A DNA stretch of 64,000 nucleotides. Origin: Pseudobdellovibrionaceae bacterium (lineage in GTDB: Bacteria > Bdellovibrionota > Bdellovibrionia > Bdellovibrionales > Bdellovibrionaceae). The notes under the pieces are model-generated. The model had not been told where the DNA came from and did no database searches. It saw only the letters and a program-made list of their open reading frames with translations. The translations under genes were made by a program, and so were the position numbers. The stretch is from positions 124,001-188,000 of the forward strand of contig JAHBUW010000001.1 of the NCBI GenBank assembly GCA_019637875.1, in the 5' to 3' direction. Positions 8,727-16,965 of this stretch are shown here, piece after piece (position 1 is the stretch's first letter; the number at the start of each line of letters is the position of its first letter).

Positions 8727-10688
8727 TCAGTGCAACTGTTGGCTACGAATAAGTCCGGCGAGGGTCGTCACGAGGGTGTTGCGGTCGATCGGTTTTGTCA
8801 GGTAGCTCGTGAAGCCGGCGTTCAATGCGCGATCTCTTTCGGATTTGAGGGCGTGCGCGGTCAAGGCGATGACGGGTTTTTCAAAGCGCGAACTGCGCAA
8901 TTGTCGGTAAGCTTCGTAGCCATCCATGTCCGGCATCTGGATATCCATCAAGACCGCATCGGGGTTGAACTGCAGGGCTTTATGAACGCCGCGCAGGCCA
9001 TCCTCCGCGACTTCGACGAGCGCGCCCGCACGGGTCAAATACAGCGCCAGTAAGTCACGGTTGTCGACGGAATCCTCGACAACCAGGACGCGGTAACCTT
9101 CCAACGGACACACCAGCGAGGGTTGGACTTCACCCTTGGGTTTATCCTCCTCTTGGGGAGCCGGTCGGCACAGAAGGCTGAACTCGAAAAGGCTGCCGCG
9201 CCCCTGCGACGTTTCAAGCAAGGCCACGTCCCCTTCCATCAAACGCGCGAGTTTACGCGAGATCACGAGCCCCAGCCCGGTTCCCGAATACTTGCGCGAC
9301 ATCGAACTGTCGGCCTGGCTGAAGGGAAGGAACAGGCGCGGTATGGATTTCTCTTCGACCCCGATTCCCGTGTCGCGTATGCGGAACCGGATGCGTAAGC
9401 GGCCGTCCGCCGTTTTCTCTTCGAGCGCGCTTAAGTGTACGCCGCCGTAGGGCGTGAACTTGATCGAGTTGCTGATCAGATTCGTCAGGATTTGACGGAT
9501 CGCCGTCGGGTCGGCGATCACCCGGCGGGTCATCTGCGGTTGGATCTCGACCCGGAGTTGCAGGGATTTTTCGCGTGCGCGGACCTGTAGGGAAGAGACC
9601 ACGTCTTCGATTAAGTGCGGAAGATCGAAGCCGATCTGCTCGAGGTCCATTTTGTCGGACTCGATTTTGGAAAGGTCCAACAGATCACCGATCAGCTTCT
9701 TGAGGGCCTCGCCGTTGTTGCGGGCGGCCTGTAAATACGCCCGCGTTTCGGAATCGAGGTGCGGGGATTCGAGGGCCAGATCCGTATAACCCAGTACCAC
9801 GCCGACGGGCGTACGAATTTCGTGGGACATATTCGCCAAGAACTGACTTTTCGCGCGATTCGCGATGTCGGATTCTCTGGTCGCGTTCATCAGTTTTTCG
9901 TTGGCCGTTTTTTGCGCCGTAACGTCGGAGATCAGTCCTTGCGCGCGCACGCATCGACCATCCTTTTCGTATTCGAAGCGCGTGACGTTGCGGATATAGC
10001 GAACTTCGTCGGACAAGGCCAATTGCAGCCGCCATTCGCCTTCGTAAAGATGTTGGCGGGTCGCGACGACCTCATTCAGATCATGAAGGACCTTGTCGCG
10101 AATTTCGGGATGTAGGCGGCCGGCGAAGTCACGCATCGTCACCCGCATGGCGCGGGCGGGGTATCCGAAGATTTTCGCGTGTTGGGCATCCCACTCGACG
10201 TCGCCCGAAGGCCAATCGACAACGCACGTTCCGAGCTCCGCCGTTTCCAGGGCGAGCTTCAGTTGCATTCGCTCTTGTTCGATTTGCTCACGGGTCAGCC
10301 GCAGCTCTTCTTCGACGTGTTTCATTTTGTGAATATCGGTGGCCGAACCGAGCCAAGAGGTGACATTGCCGTTCTCGTCACGCACCGGTACCACACGTGT
10401 CAGGAACCAACGATATTCGCCATCCGCGGAACGAAGACGGTACTCGCAATCGAAAATGGTTTTGCCTTCGAGAGCTTGTCGCCACATCCGGCCGACGAAA
10501 GCGAGATCTTCGGGGTGAATGAGCTGAGCCCAGCCACCATTCGTCTGCGCGAGAATATCGAGTCCGCTGAATTCGTGGCAGCGACGATTTGCGTAGGTGA
10601 TGATCCCTTCGGGATCCGCGCACCAAGCGAGTTGCGGCATTTCATCGAGAAGCTGCAAGGGTTGGAGTTTGGAGAAGGAGGCCGTCAT
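8727..10688 (-). CDS. Hybrid sensor histidine kinase (PAS-PAS-HisKA-HATPase-REC)
   Basis: A 653-residue soluble sensor kinase. Two PAS/PAC modules span about residues 12-125 and 140-258. The HisKA domain carries His289 (FLANMSHEIRTP). The ATPase domain has an intact N box (LTNLISNSIKFTP), DTGIGV and GTGLGLVISRKL. The C-terminal receiver has acidic residues in VLVVEDSVDNR, the phosphoacceptor Asp582 (VLMDIQMPDMDG) and Lys632 (YLTKPID). No membrane segment is present, so it senses a cytoplasmic signal, perhaps redox or a ligand bound by PAS. No output partner is adjacent. The ribosome site before ATG 10688 is poor on the minus strand. Confidence 0.95.
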   Translation of the reverse strand: MTASFSKLQPLQLLDEMPQLAWCADPEGIITYANRRCHEFSGLDILAQTNGGWAQLIHPEDLAFVGRMWRQALEGKTIFDCEYRLRSADGEYRWFLTRVVPVRDENGNVTSWLGSATDIHKMKHVEEELRLTREQIEQERMQLKLALETAELGTCVVDWPSGDVEWDAQHAKIFGYPARAMRVTMRDFAGRLHPEIRDKVLHDLNEVVATRQHLYEGEWRLQLALSDEVRYIRNVTRFEYEKDGRCVRAQGLISDVTAQKTANEKLMNATRESDIANRAKSQFLANMSHEIRTPVGVVLGYTDLALESPHLDSETRAYLQAARNNGEALKKLIGDLLDLSKIESDKMDLEQIGFDLPHLIEDVVSSLQVRAREKSLQLRVEIQPQMTRRVIADPTAIRQILTNLISNSIKFTPYGGVHLSALEEKTADGRLRIRFRIRDTGIGVEEKSIPRLFLPFSQADSSMSRKYSGTGLGLVISRKLARLMEGDVALLETSQGRGSLFEFSLLCRPAPQEEDKPKGEVQPSLVCPLEGYRVLVVEDSVDNRDLLALYLTRAGALVEVAEDGLRGVHKALQFNPDAVLMDIQMPDMDGYEAYRQLRSSRFEKPVIALTAHALKSERDRALNAGFTSYLTKPIDRNTLVTTLAGLIRSQQLH

Positions 10689-10710
10689 AGAGGAGAAAAG
10701 CTATCATGTC

Positions 10711-10724
10711 CGTTTCTAGAAACG
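10711..10724. promoter_or_regulatory. Perfect 14-bp palindrome upstream of the hybrid kinase
   Basis: CGTTTCTAGAAACG is a perfect dyad 22 bases upstream of the kinase start, flanked by CTAT and ATAG, which also match. It could be an operator for the kinase promoter. No binding protein can be named. Confidence 0.4.
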
Positions 10725-10774
10725 ATAGGACAAACTCGAAACAGCTTTTGAAGATTGCGTGCGGGTTATCCTTT

Positions 10775-10801
10775 GATCCGGTGAAGAGAATTCACCGGAT
10801 C
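10775..10801. repeat. Perfect 11-bp hairpin between kinase and small gene
   Basis: GATCCGGTGAA (10775-10785) pairs perfectly with TTCACCGGATC (10791-10801) around GAGAA. No T-run follows on either strand. It lies downstream of the small minus-strand gene at 10832 and upstream of the kinase, so it may be a weak terminator or an mRNA-stabilising structure. Confidence 0.5.
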
Positions 10802-10831
10802 GTTCGCAAGGTTCCCGTCATGAGCGGTTGA

Positions 10832-11026
10832 TTAAGCGTTGTTAACTAAATCGTAAGTCGCCGAATGGCTTGAATATCCTGATGCACGGTAACCATGATC
10901 GTTGGATTGTGAAGGCGAAGGAAGGCGTCCGATCAACATCGAGAGCTGCTCTTCATTCGCTGTGGACGAGCGCCGATCCTCTTCACGTTCTTCCTCGCGG
11001 CGTTTTTCATCTTTGTATTCAGACAT
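10832..11026 (-). CDS. Small charged protein (64 aa)
   Basis: The ATG is preceded on the minus strand by GGGGGGCTT. The first half is extremely charged (MSEYKDEKRREEEREEDRRS); the second half is Ser/His/Tyr-rich (YRASGYSSHS). It has no Cys, no Trp and no membrane segment. It belongs by composition to the group of small hydrophilic proteins scattered over the window. Function is unknown. Confidence 0.6.
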   Translation of the reverse strand: MSEYKDEKRREEEREEDRRSSTANEEQLSMLIGRLPSPSQSNDHGYRASGYSSHSATYDLVNNA

Positions 11027-11144
11027 AAGCCCCCCAAATCGAGTGGTGATGAAAGGGGGTTAAGCAAACTCTGGACGAGCGAAGTATGTTCAGATTCTCC
11101 CCGCCGAGTCCCAGGTTTCCTCGGAAATCGGCGTTAGTGGCGAC

Positions 11145-12176
11145 TTACCAAGGGGTGGGCTTGGGATTGATGTCATCAAAGCCGCGCTGGTGCCAGTAGG
11201 GATAAACGGGCGTTCGCTGACTTGCGCGGTCCAGGTGAGCGACCTGCGCGGCCGTCAAACTCCAGCCAATCGCGCCTAAGTTTTGCTTCAGCTGCGCCTC
11301 GTCTCGCGCGCCGATCACCAGATTACAAACGCTTGGGCGCTGCAGAAGCCAATTGAGCGCGACTTGCGTAATGGATTTCCCCGTCTCGGCCGCGACTTCA
11401 TCCAGTGCATCGACGACTTGATACAAAAATTCGTCGGCGACTTCCGGTCCTCCGGTCGCGCCGCCCGCGTGAATGCGACCGCTACTTGCGCTTTGCCCGC
11501 GGCGAATCTTTCCGGTCAGGCGGCCCCAGCCCAGGGGACTCCACACCATGGTTCCCAAACCTTGATCAAGAGCGAGGGGCATCAACTCCCATTCGTAGTC
11601 GCGCCCGATCAAGGAGTAGTAGGCTTGGTGCGCGACGAATGAGTTCCATCCGTGCTTTTCCGATGTCGCGAGCGCCTTCATCAACTGCCAGCCGGAATAG
11701 TTCGAGCAGCCGAAGTAGCGAATCTTGCCGTCGCGAACGAGCTGATCCAAGGTGCCGAGGATTTCCTCCATCGGCGTGAGAGCGTCGAAGACGTGCATGA
11801 AGTAAACATCGAGGTAGTCGGTATCCAAGCGCCGCAGGCTATCTTCCACCGCGCGGAGGATATGGTGGCGCGAAGAGCCGCGGTCGTTCGGGCCGTCGCC
11901 GACGGGGATCGACGCTTTCGTGGAAATTAAGGTCCGCGCGCGCCGACCTTTCAAGGCCTGCCCCAGAATTTTTTCCGAGTCGCCGTCCGAATAGGAATTG
12001 GCGGTGTCGAAAAAATTCACGCCAGAGTCCAAGCAGACATCGACCAAGCGGCGGGCGCCGTCGACATCGGTCGAACCCCACGATTTAAAGAAATCATTGC
12101 TGCCGCCGAACGTGCCGGTGCCGAAGCTGAGGACGGGAACTTTCAGGCCCGAGCGGCCAAATTGACGGTATTCCAT
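11145..12176 (-). CDS. Aldo/keto reductase
   Basis: A 343-residue TIM-barrel NADPH-dependent oxidoreductase. The N terminus (MEYRQFGRSGLKVPVLSFGT) and the catalytic tetrad regions are visible: FFDTANSYSDGDSE (Asp and Tyr), ISTKAS (Lys) and LDVYFMHVFD (His). A cofactor-binding C-terminal region follows (SVCNLVIGARDEAQLKQNL). The substrate is unknown. Its ribosome site AGGAG overlaps the stop of the upstream ADP-ribosyltransferase gene (12-base gap), so the two are almost certainly co-transcribed. Confidence 0.94.
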   Translation of the reverse strand: MEYRQFGRSGLKVPVLSFGTGTFGGSNDFFKSWGSTDVDGARRLVDVCLDSGVNFFDTANSYSDGDSEKILGQALKGRRARTLISTKASIPVGDGPNDRGSSRHHILRAVEDSLRRLDTDYLDVYFMHVFDALTPMEEILGTLDQLVRDGKIRYFGCSNYSGWQLMKALATSEKHGWNSFVAHQAYYSLIGRDYEWELMPLALDQGLGTMVWSPLGWGRLTGKIRRGQSASSGRIHAGGATGGPEVADEFLYQVVDALDEVAAETGKSITQVALNWLLQRPSVCNLVIGARDEAQLKQNLGAIGWSLTAAQVAHLDRASQRTPVYPYWHQRGFDDINPKPTPW

Positions 12177-12188
12177 GGGGGTGAACTC

Positions 12189-13046
12189 CTATTCGGTCAT
12201 GAAGATGTAAACGGACTTGCGGTCTTTGGACCAAAGCAAGCGGTCCACCATGAACGTGGTCGAAGGACGAAGCAGCACTTCGACTTCGTGATTGTTTCCG
12301 GGGTGGAAGGCCGAGACCGGCCCTCCCGTGCGTGCGCGGACCACGAAAATCACCGAAACGCGATTTGGTTTAGAGTTGTTTTCGGCGAAGATGCGGGCGA
12401 TTTGGGGATCGATCGAAGTCGACGTGAACGGCAGTTCCGTGACGGGCTTCTGTTCGACATAGCGTTCGAGATCGGCGGGTTCTAAGCGGGCACCGCGGAA
12501 GACGATACCTTTGATCGTGGGCAGGGCATCCAGCGCCGCCATCAGGGCGCGGGTGAAGCGGACTTCTTCCGGCGTGAGCTCTTGCTTTTCTCTGAGGCGT
12601 CGGTTGGTCGTCGACCAGATCGGCTCGCCGTCTTCTTGCGGATCAATGTAATCGTTCAGCGCGGAGTAGTGCTCGCCATTTCTTTGCATCCATTCAAATG
12701 GATCCTCCACACCCAAGGCGCGATAGGTTTCACGGATGTAAGTCATGTGGATATCGGAATAACCCGGCTCGGTCCGAATTTGATCGAGAAGGGCGGGGAG
12801 TTCCGCGGCGCTCACTTTGTCCCGGCGAAAGAATTTCTCCAGTTTTTGGAAGCTGGGCATTTTCGACTGGATCGGCGCGAGGTCCACGGACTTGGCGTTC
12901 TTAGGGCTTGCGGGAATGCGGACGGCGGGACCCGTCGAATCGACCGTCGCTAGTGCGGGTGGGGCGGCGCTCTTAGGTGAGTGGCTACAGCCGGACACGA
13001 AGATTGTGCTAAGGGAGACAATCCAGACGAGACTCTTGGGTGACAT
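12189..13046 (-). CDS. Lipoprotein with ADP-ribosyltransferase (R-S-E class) domain
   Basis: A 285-residue protein with a lipoprotein signal peptide (IFVSGC, lipidated Cys20). The C-terminal half matches the ADP-ribosyltransferase exoenzyme fold. An alpha-helical part precedes it (TPEEVRFTRALMAALDALP), then IVFRGARLEPADL with Arg184, FTSTSIDPQIARIF with the STS motif at 209-211, and HEVEVLLRPSTTF with the ExE pair Glu254/Glu256. All three motifs expected for NAD binding and arginine-type mono-ADP-ribosylation are present. Such domains occur in toxins such as C3, ExoS and VIP2, here attached to a membrane anchor. Target, site (periplasm or surface) and activity are unknown. It is the first gene of an operon with the aldo/keto reductase. 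Confidence 0.85.
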   Translation of the reverse strand: MSPKSLVWIVSLSTIFVSGCSHSPKSAAPPALATVDSTGPAVRIPASPKNAKSVDLAPIQSKMPSFQKLEKFFRRDKVSAAELPALLDQIRTEPGYSDIHMTYIRETYRALGVEDPFEWMQRNGEHYSALNDYIDPQEDGEPIWSTTNRRLREKQELTPEEVRFTRALMAALDALPTIKGIVFRGARLEPADLERYVEQKPVTELPFTSTSIDPQIARIFAENNSKPNRVSVIFVVRARTGGPVSAFHPGNNHEVEVLLRPSTTFMVDRLLWSKDRKSVYIFMTE

Positions 13047-13227
13047 CGGTACCTCAACTTATCGTTCCAGATTCTATCCCGAATTGAGGACGACTCCAAG
13101 CGAGGCATAACGCGTTAGGGGGATGCGTAGGGAGGGGAATTCCGGTTTTGAGACGGGTTTTGGCGCGAGGGAAAACCTCGTGTGATTAGTTATCCAGTTC
13201 TCTTCTCACGCAAGTTCGAGGCTGCCC

Positions 13228-14490
13228 GTGAAGCGAAACCAGGTCGATAATGGAAGTATGAAAAAGCCACCGGTAATTTCGCACGAAGAGCAAAGATTGG
13301 CCGCCCTCCGGGGATACGCGATCCTCGATTCCGCTCCCGAGATGGCCTACGACGATATCGTGAAGATCGCGTCGATGATCTGCGACACGCCCATCGCGTT
13401 GATCTCATTGGTGGACCAGAACCGACAATGGTTCAAGGCCAGCAAAGGAGTCGCGCTGAAAGAGGCGCCCCGCGAGATCTCATTTTGCGGTCACGCGATT
13501 CAGAAAAATGAAATCATGCAGGTGAAGGATGCGACCCGGGACGATCGCTTCTTCGACAATCCCTTCGTTACGGGACCGTTGAACTTAAGATTTTACGCGG
13601 GTGCCCCGCTCTTCGATAAAAATGGAATGGCCTTGGGAACTCTTTGCGTCGGCGATATTAAAGCGCGCGAACTGACGTCCGAGCAAACCGAAGCGTTGGC
13701 CGCTTTGGCGCGACAAGTGACGATCCATATTGAAATGCGCGAATGGGCGAAATTGATCACCCAGCAACAAGACCTGCTCTCACAGCAGGCGCGGATGTCC
13801 GCCCTCGGACAGTTGGCGGGAGAGGTCGCGCACGAGATCAATACGCCGCTCTGCTCACTGACGTTGGGACTGGATTTGATCGAGGAACGTTTGGCCGGTC
13901 AATCGACGGATGAGATCGCGGTCATGAAAAGATCGGCTTTGAAAATCTCTTCGATCTTGAAGAACCTTCTCGCCTTCACCAGAAAGGGCGGCCGTCCCAC
14001 CGATCTGTTCCGCGTCGTCGAGACGACCGTGGGTTTCCATATCGAGCGCTTCCGCGAAAATGGCGTGAGGTTGTCGATCGATTCCGGAATTTCCGGCGGA
14101 AAGTTCCCCGCACGCGTTGAAGCCCCTGCGGTCAGCGAGGCTTTGAACGGTCTATTGACGGTCGCGTGCGACGCCGCCCTTGCCTCCCCGGGCGATCCGT
14201 GGGTTCGTGTCTCGTGGCGAACGGTGGGTGAAGATGGAATGCTGGTCGTTGCGAACTCGAGTTTAGCGGAACCGTCGCTGCCCGAAAATGAATGGCCCGT
14301 CGAGCCGCTGGACGGAAAAGCCGCGGGCCCGGGTTTGAATCTCTCGCGTCAACTGATGGAGGGATTGGGTGGTCAAGTGATCGAGTTGGAAAATGAAACG
14401 CACGCGACCTATGCGCTCGTCTTTCCGCGGGAGCTTCATGTGGGCTCGCCGGCGGAAGAGCCGCGTGCGGGCTTGATGGGCTCCAACTAA
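13228..14490 (+). CDS. GAF-domain sensor histidine kinase with degenerate ATPase domain
   Basis: 420 residues from a GTG start supported by GAGG six bases upstream; ATG 13258 is an alternative. Residues about 25-165 form a GAF domain (EEQRLAALRGYAILDSAPE, ISFCGHAIQ, GTLCVGD). A HisKA-type helix follows with His202 (LGQLAGEVAHEINTPL). The ATPase domain is eroded. The N box reads LNGLLTVACDAAL without the key Asn, the DxGxG box is missing (VVANSSLAEPS in its place), and only a G2-like GPGLNLSRQLMEGLGG remains. It may be an inactive kinase or one working in a heterodimer. Its stop overlaps the next convergent gene by four bases. Confidence 0.85.
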   Translation: MKRNQVDNGSMKKPPVISHEEQRLAALRGYAILDSAPEMAYDDIVKIASMICDTPIALISLVDQNRQWFKASKGVALKEAPREISFCGHAIQKNEIMQVKDATRDDRFFDNPFVTGPLNLRFYAGAPLFDKNGMALGTLCVGDIKARELTSEQTEALAALARQVTIHIEMREWAKLITQQQDLLSQQARMSALGQLAGEVAHEINTPLCSLTLGLDLIEERLAGQSTDEIAVMKRSALKISSILKNLLAFTRKGGRPTDLFRVVETTVGFHIERFRENGVRLSIDSGISGGKFPARVEAPAVSEALNGLLTVACDAALASPGDPWVRVSWRTVGEDGMLVVANSSLAEPSLPENEWPVEPLDGKAAGPGLNLSRQLMEGLGGQVIELENETHATYALVFPRELHVGSPAEEPRAGLMGSN

Positions 14491-15512
14491 TCCGTTCGGT
14501 GGACGCGTCCGCAAATTTTGATGGACCCACCGTGCACCACGCGCGAGTCCAAGAACGGCCTGACTTCTTCCGCGAAGGTCTCGCGCTCGGTACGGTCGTT
14601 ATTCCAGAATTTCCAAATTGAACGGCGTTCGGTCAGGCGAGGAGAGGGAACCCTCGGCTCGGGGATTTCCCGACGCACGCGCCGGTTCGATCCGGGCATG
14701 GCCGTTCCCCAACGTTGCGATTTGACGTTCTCTTCGTAGCCGAGATCGCGAAAATTCCATCCGTCGAATTTCGCCAGGTGCTTCCAGCTGTTGTAGATGA
14801 AGTAAGGCCACATCGTTTGTGGTAAGGCCATCGCATGCCAGCGTGATTGCGGAAATCGATCGCGATTTTTCGAATAGACCTGCAACCACAAGGCCCTTGG
14901 GTCGACATTCGGATTCAGCAGGGCCAAGATATGGACCTCCCTTTGAATCCAGCCCTCCTCCTGTCCGTACGCCAGGATCGATGCGAAGTTACTGAGGGTT
15001 CCACCGCGTTGAACGTAGTCGAGAATCAAGACCTTGCGTCCGCTTTCGCTGGGGCCTTGGAAGAAAAATTTCTCGAAGTGCGCCCGTAAGGCTTTGCGGT
15101 ACCATTCCGGCTCGAAGGACATATCGTCGTGGCGCAGTCCGGACATCGGCAGTTCGATAAGACGGGCCTGCGATCCGCGCTCGCGGAGAATTTCTTCGAT
15201 GACGATGGCCACGGGGGCAGGGCTGCGCCCCAGACTGGCGTAATCGAATTCACTCGGTGGAAAGTGTCGTAGGACCTCGGCGGCCAGTTCCACCAGTGTG
15301 CGCTGAACCGCGGGGGACTCTGCGGTTTCATGAACGCGATCGATGTCGAATCCGTTGGGGTGGATGAAGCGGGCCAGACGCTCCAGCTCGTCCGCGTCGG
15401 AAGGCGTGAAAGACGGAATGACGTCACCGCTTCCACGCAACTCATTTTGCGCTTGGACCGAAGGAACGGTCAGAAGCAGGGTCAGCAGAAGGGGAACGAG
15501 GGAACGCCACAT
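14487..15512 (-). CDS. Exported phosphoribosyltransferase-like protein
   Basis: 341 residues with a clear Sec signal peptide (MWRSLVPLLLTLLLTVPSVQAQ). The central region looks like a type I phosphoribosyltransferase fold: SLGRSPAPVAIVIEEIL (phosphate-binding region) and VLILDYVQRGGTLSNFASIL, resembling the PRPP-binding DxxxxGGT loop. The C terminus is basic and Arg-rich. PRPP-dependent enzymes are normally cytosolic, so export is unusual; the fold may serve binding rather than catalysis. The start is 59 bases from a region of no evident genes. The fold call is by motif only. Confidence 0.55.
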   Translation of the reverse strand: MWRSLVPLLLTLLLTVPSVQAQNELRGSGDVIPSFTPSDADELERLARFIHPNGFDIDRVHETAESPAVQRTLVELAAEVLRHFPPSEFDYASLGRSPAPVAIVIEEILRERGSQARLIELPMSGLRHDDMSFEPEWYRKALRAHFEKFFFQGPSESGRKVLILDYVQRGGTLSNFASILAYGQEEGWIQREVHILALLNPNVDPRALWLQVYSKNRDRFPQSRWHAMALPQTMWPYFIYNSWKHLAKFDGWNFRDLGYEENVKSQRWGTAMPGSNRRVRREIPEPRVPSPRLTERRSIWKFWNNDRTERETFAEEVRPFLDSRVVHGGSIKICGRVHRTD

Positions 15513-15642
15513 CGGAAGGCGAAAAGTGCAAGCCGAACGCCGCGCGGGGGCGGACGGGAGCGTCGCCGTCGAGTTCGGACTGTCGAACTTCGGTGCAGGT
15601 GACGGGGGCGGTCAAGGTTTGACCCTAAGCCGTGGTCCGAGA

Positions 15643-16074
15643 ATGATGGCGTCTATGTGGATTGAACCGATGTATACGAATGAAGCTTTGTTGGTGGCGC
15701 GTGTGGCGCTGGGAATCTGTTTCGTGGTGCACGCCCTGGGAAAACTGGGGGTCGTCGGGCCGGGGAACATGCAGGGGTTTACGGGCTGGCTCGCGAGCAT
15801 GGGAATTCCTTTTCCGGCTCTGCAAGCGCGCATGGCGATGCTCAGTGAACTCATCGGCGGGATTCTGATCGCCTTGGGATTGGCGACTCGTCCCGCCTTC
15901 GCGGTGGTGGGCCTGACGATGCTTGTGGCGGCTTCCATCGGTCATAAGGGCGGTGGGTACCTCATCACGAACACTCCTCAGGGAAATGAATATGCCTTGA
16001 ACCTCGCCATTCTGTGCGCGGTCTTCTTTTTGTTGGGGCCCGGCGCCTACTCGCTGGACGCGATTCTGTTCTAA
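15643..16074 (+). CDS. DoxX family membrane protein
   Basis: About 143 residues with four hydrophobic segments, in the DoxX/SURF4-like layout: EALLVARVALGICFVVHALGKLG, GIPFPALQARMAMLSELIGGILIALG, a third helix (AFAVVGLTMLVAASIGHKG) and ALNLAILCAVFFLLGPG. The family is poorly understood; some members link to thiol or quinone chemistry. Start choice is uncertain because ATG 15643, 15646 and 15655 are all close and no strong ribosome site is seen. Nine bases separate it from the thioesterase gene, whose AGGAG overlaps this stop, so the two form an operon. Confidence 0.88.
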   Translation: MMASMWIEPMYTNEALLVARVALGICFVVHALGKLGVVGPGNMQGFTGWLASMGIPFPALQARMAMLSELIGGILIALGLATRPAFAVVGLTMLVAASIGHKGGGYLITNTPQGNEYALNLAILCAVFFLLGPGAYSLDAILF

Positions 16075-16083
16075 GGAGTTCCC

Positions 16084-16833
16084 ATGGTGTTCAGTGAGGA
16101 ATACAAGGTCACGTCCTTCATGGTGAATCTGCGCGGACGCGCGGGGCTTTACACGATTTTGAATTTGGTCCAGGACATCGGCTGGCAACACGCCATGAAG
16201 ATGGGCGTGCAATTGCCCAAGGGGCAGGGATGGGTTTTCACCCGTCAGAAACTCGTGATGACCGATTGGCCCAAGTACAAAGACAACGTCACGCTGCGCA
16301 CCTGGTTGCGTGAGCCGGGCGGAAATCCTTTTCTTTTGCGTGACTACGAAATTTTCGTCGGCGACCGCAAGTTGGGTGAGTGCACGAGCACGTTCACCGT
16401 CTTCGATACGACGACGCGCAAGATGGTGGCGGGGGACTGGAGCCGCTTCCCGTCCGTGTGGCAAACGGAAGGAACCTTGCCCCATGTGCCCGGCAAGATC
16501 GCGATCGCGACCGACACCGAGGATTTGGCTCAATTCGAAGTGCGCAATAGCGATATCGACCTCAATAACCACGTGAACAACACACGCTACGCTCAATGGG
16601 TACTGGACGCGATCCCGATCGAAATACTCCGTCAAGGCGCGCACCTGGTCGGCTACGAGGTCAATTTCCTCTCGGAAATGAAGATCGGCGACGTCGTACA
16701 TCTGCAGAAAGCGAAAGCTGAAGAGTCCGACGGCGACCGCCAGCGGATTCAGTTTCAAGGAACGCGTGCCGCGGATGGCAAGGTGGCGTTCACCGCCGTT
16801 CTGACGACCCTCCCGGAAAGTCCCACTGTCTAA
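16084..16833 (+). CDS. Acyl-ACP thioesterase (FatA/FatB-like, bacterial)
   Basis: 249 residues with two hotdog repeats of the acyl-ACP thioesterase family. The first half holds RAGLYTILNLVQDIGWQHA and RQKLVMTDWPKYKDNVTLRTW. The second holds EVRNSDIDLNNHVNNTRYAQW, which contains the Asp/Asn/His active-site region (DLNNHVNN). It would release free fatty acids from acyl-carrier protein in the cytosol. AGGAG upstream and tight linkage to DoxX support the start. Assignment to the family is firm. Confidence 0.93.
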   Translation: MVFSEEYKVTSFMVNLRGRAGLYTILNLVQDIGWQHAMKMGVQLPKGQGWVFTRQKLVMTDWPKYKDNVTLRTWLREPGGNPFLLRDYEIFVGDRKLGECTSTFTVFDTTTRKMVAGDWSRFPSVWQTEGTLPHVPGKIAIATDTEDLAQFEVRNSDIDLNNHVNNTRYAQWVLDAIPIEILRQGAHLVGYEVNFLSEMKIGDVVHLQKAKAEESDGDRQRIQFQGTRAADGKVAFTAVLTTLPESPTV

Positions 16834-16965
16834 AGTCTGACGAGCGAAAGTGACGTTCTCGGTCACTCCCGGTTCTTCAACGCGCGTTCAACCGCATTTG
16901 ACTCCTGGCACGACTCTTGATCATACGCTGCCCGAGTCGAAATTTTTTTGCGGAAGGAAGTTCGC

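Noticed and set aside
16906-16920. Sigma-54 promoter (TGGCACG-ACTC-TTGA) before the MYYQQP lipoprotein
   Set aside because: The -24 half is good but the -12 half reads TTGA instead of TTGC, so evidence is too thin to call.
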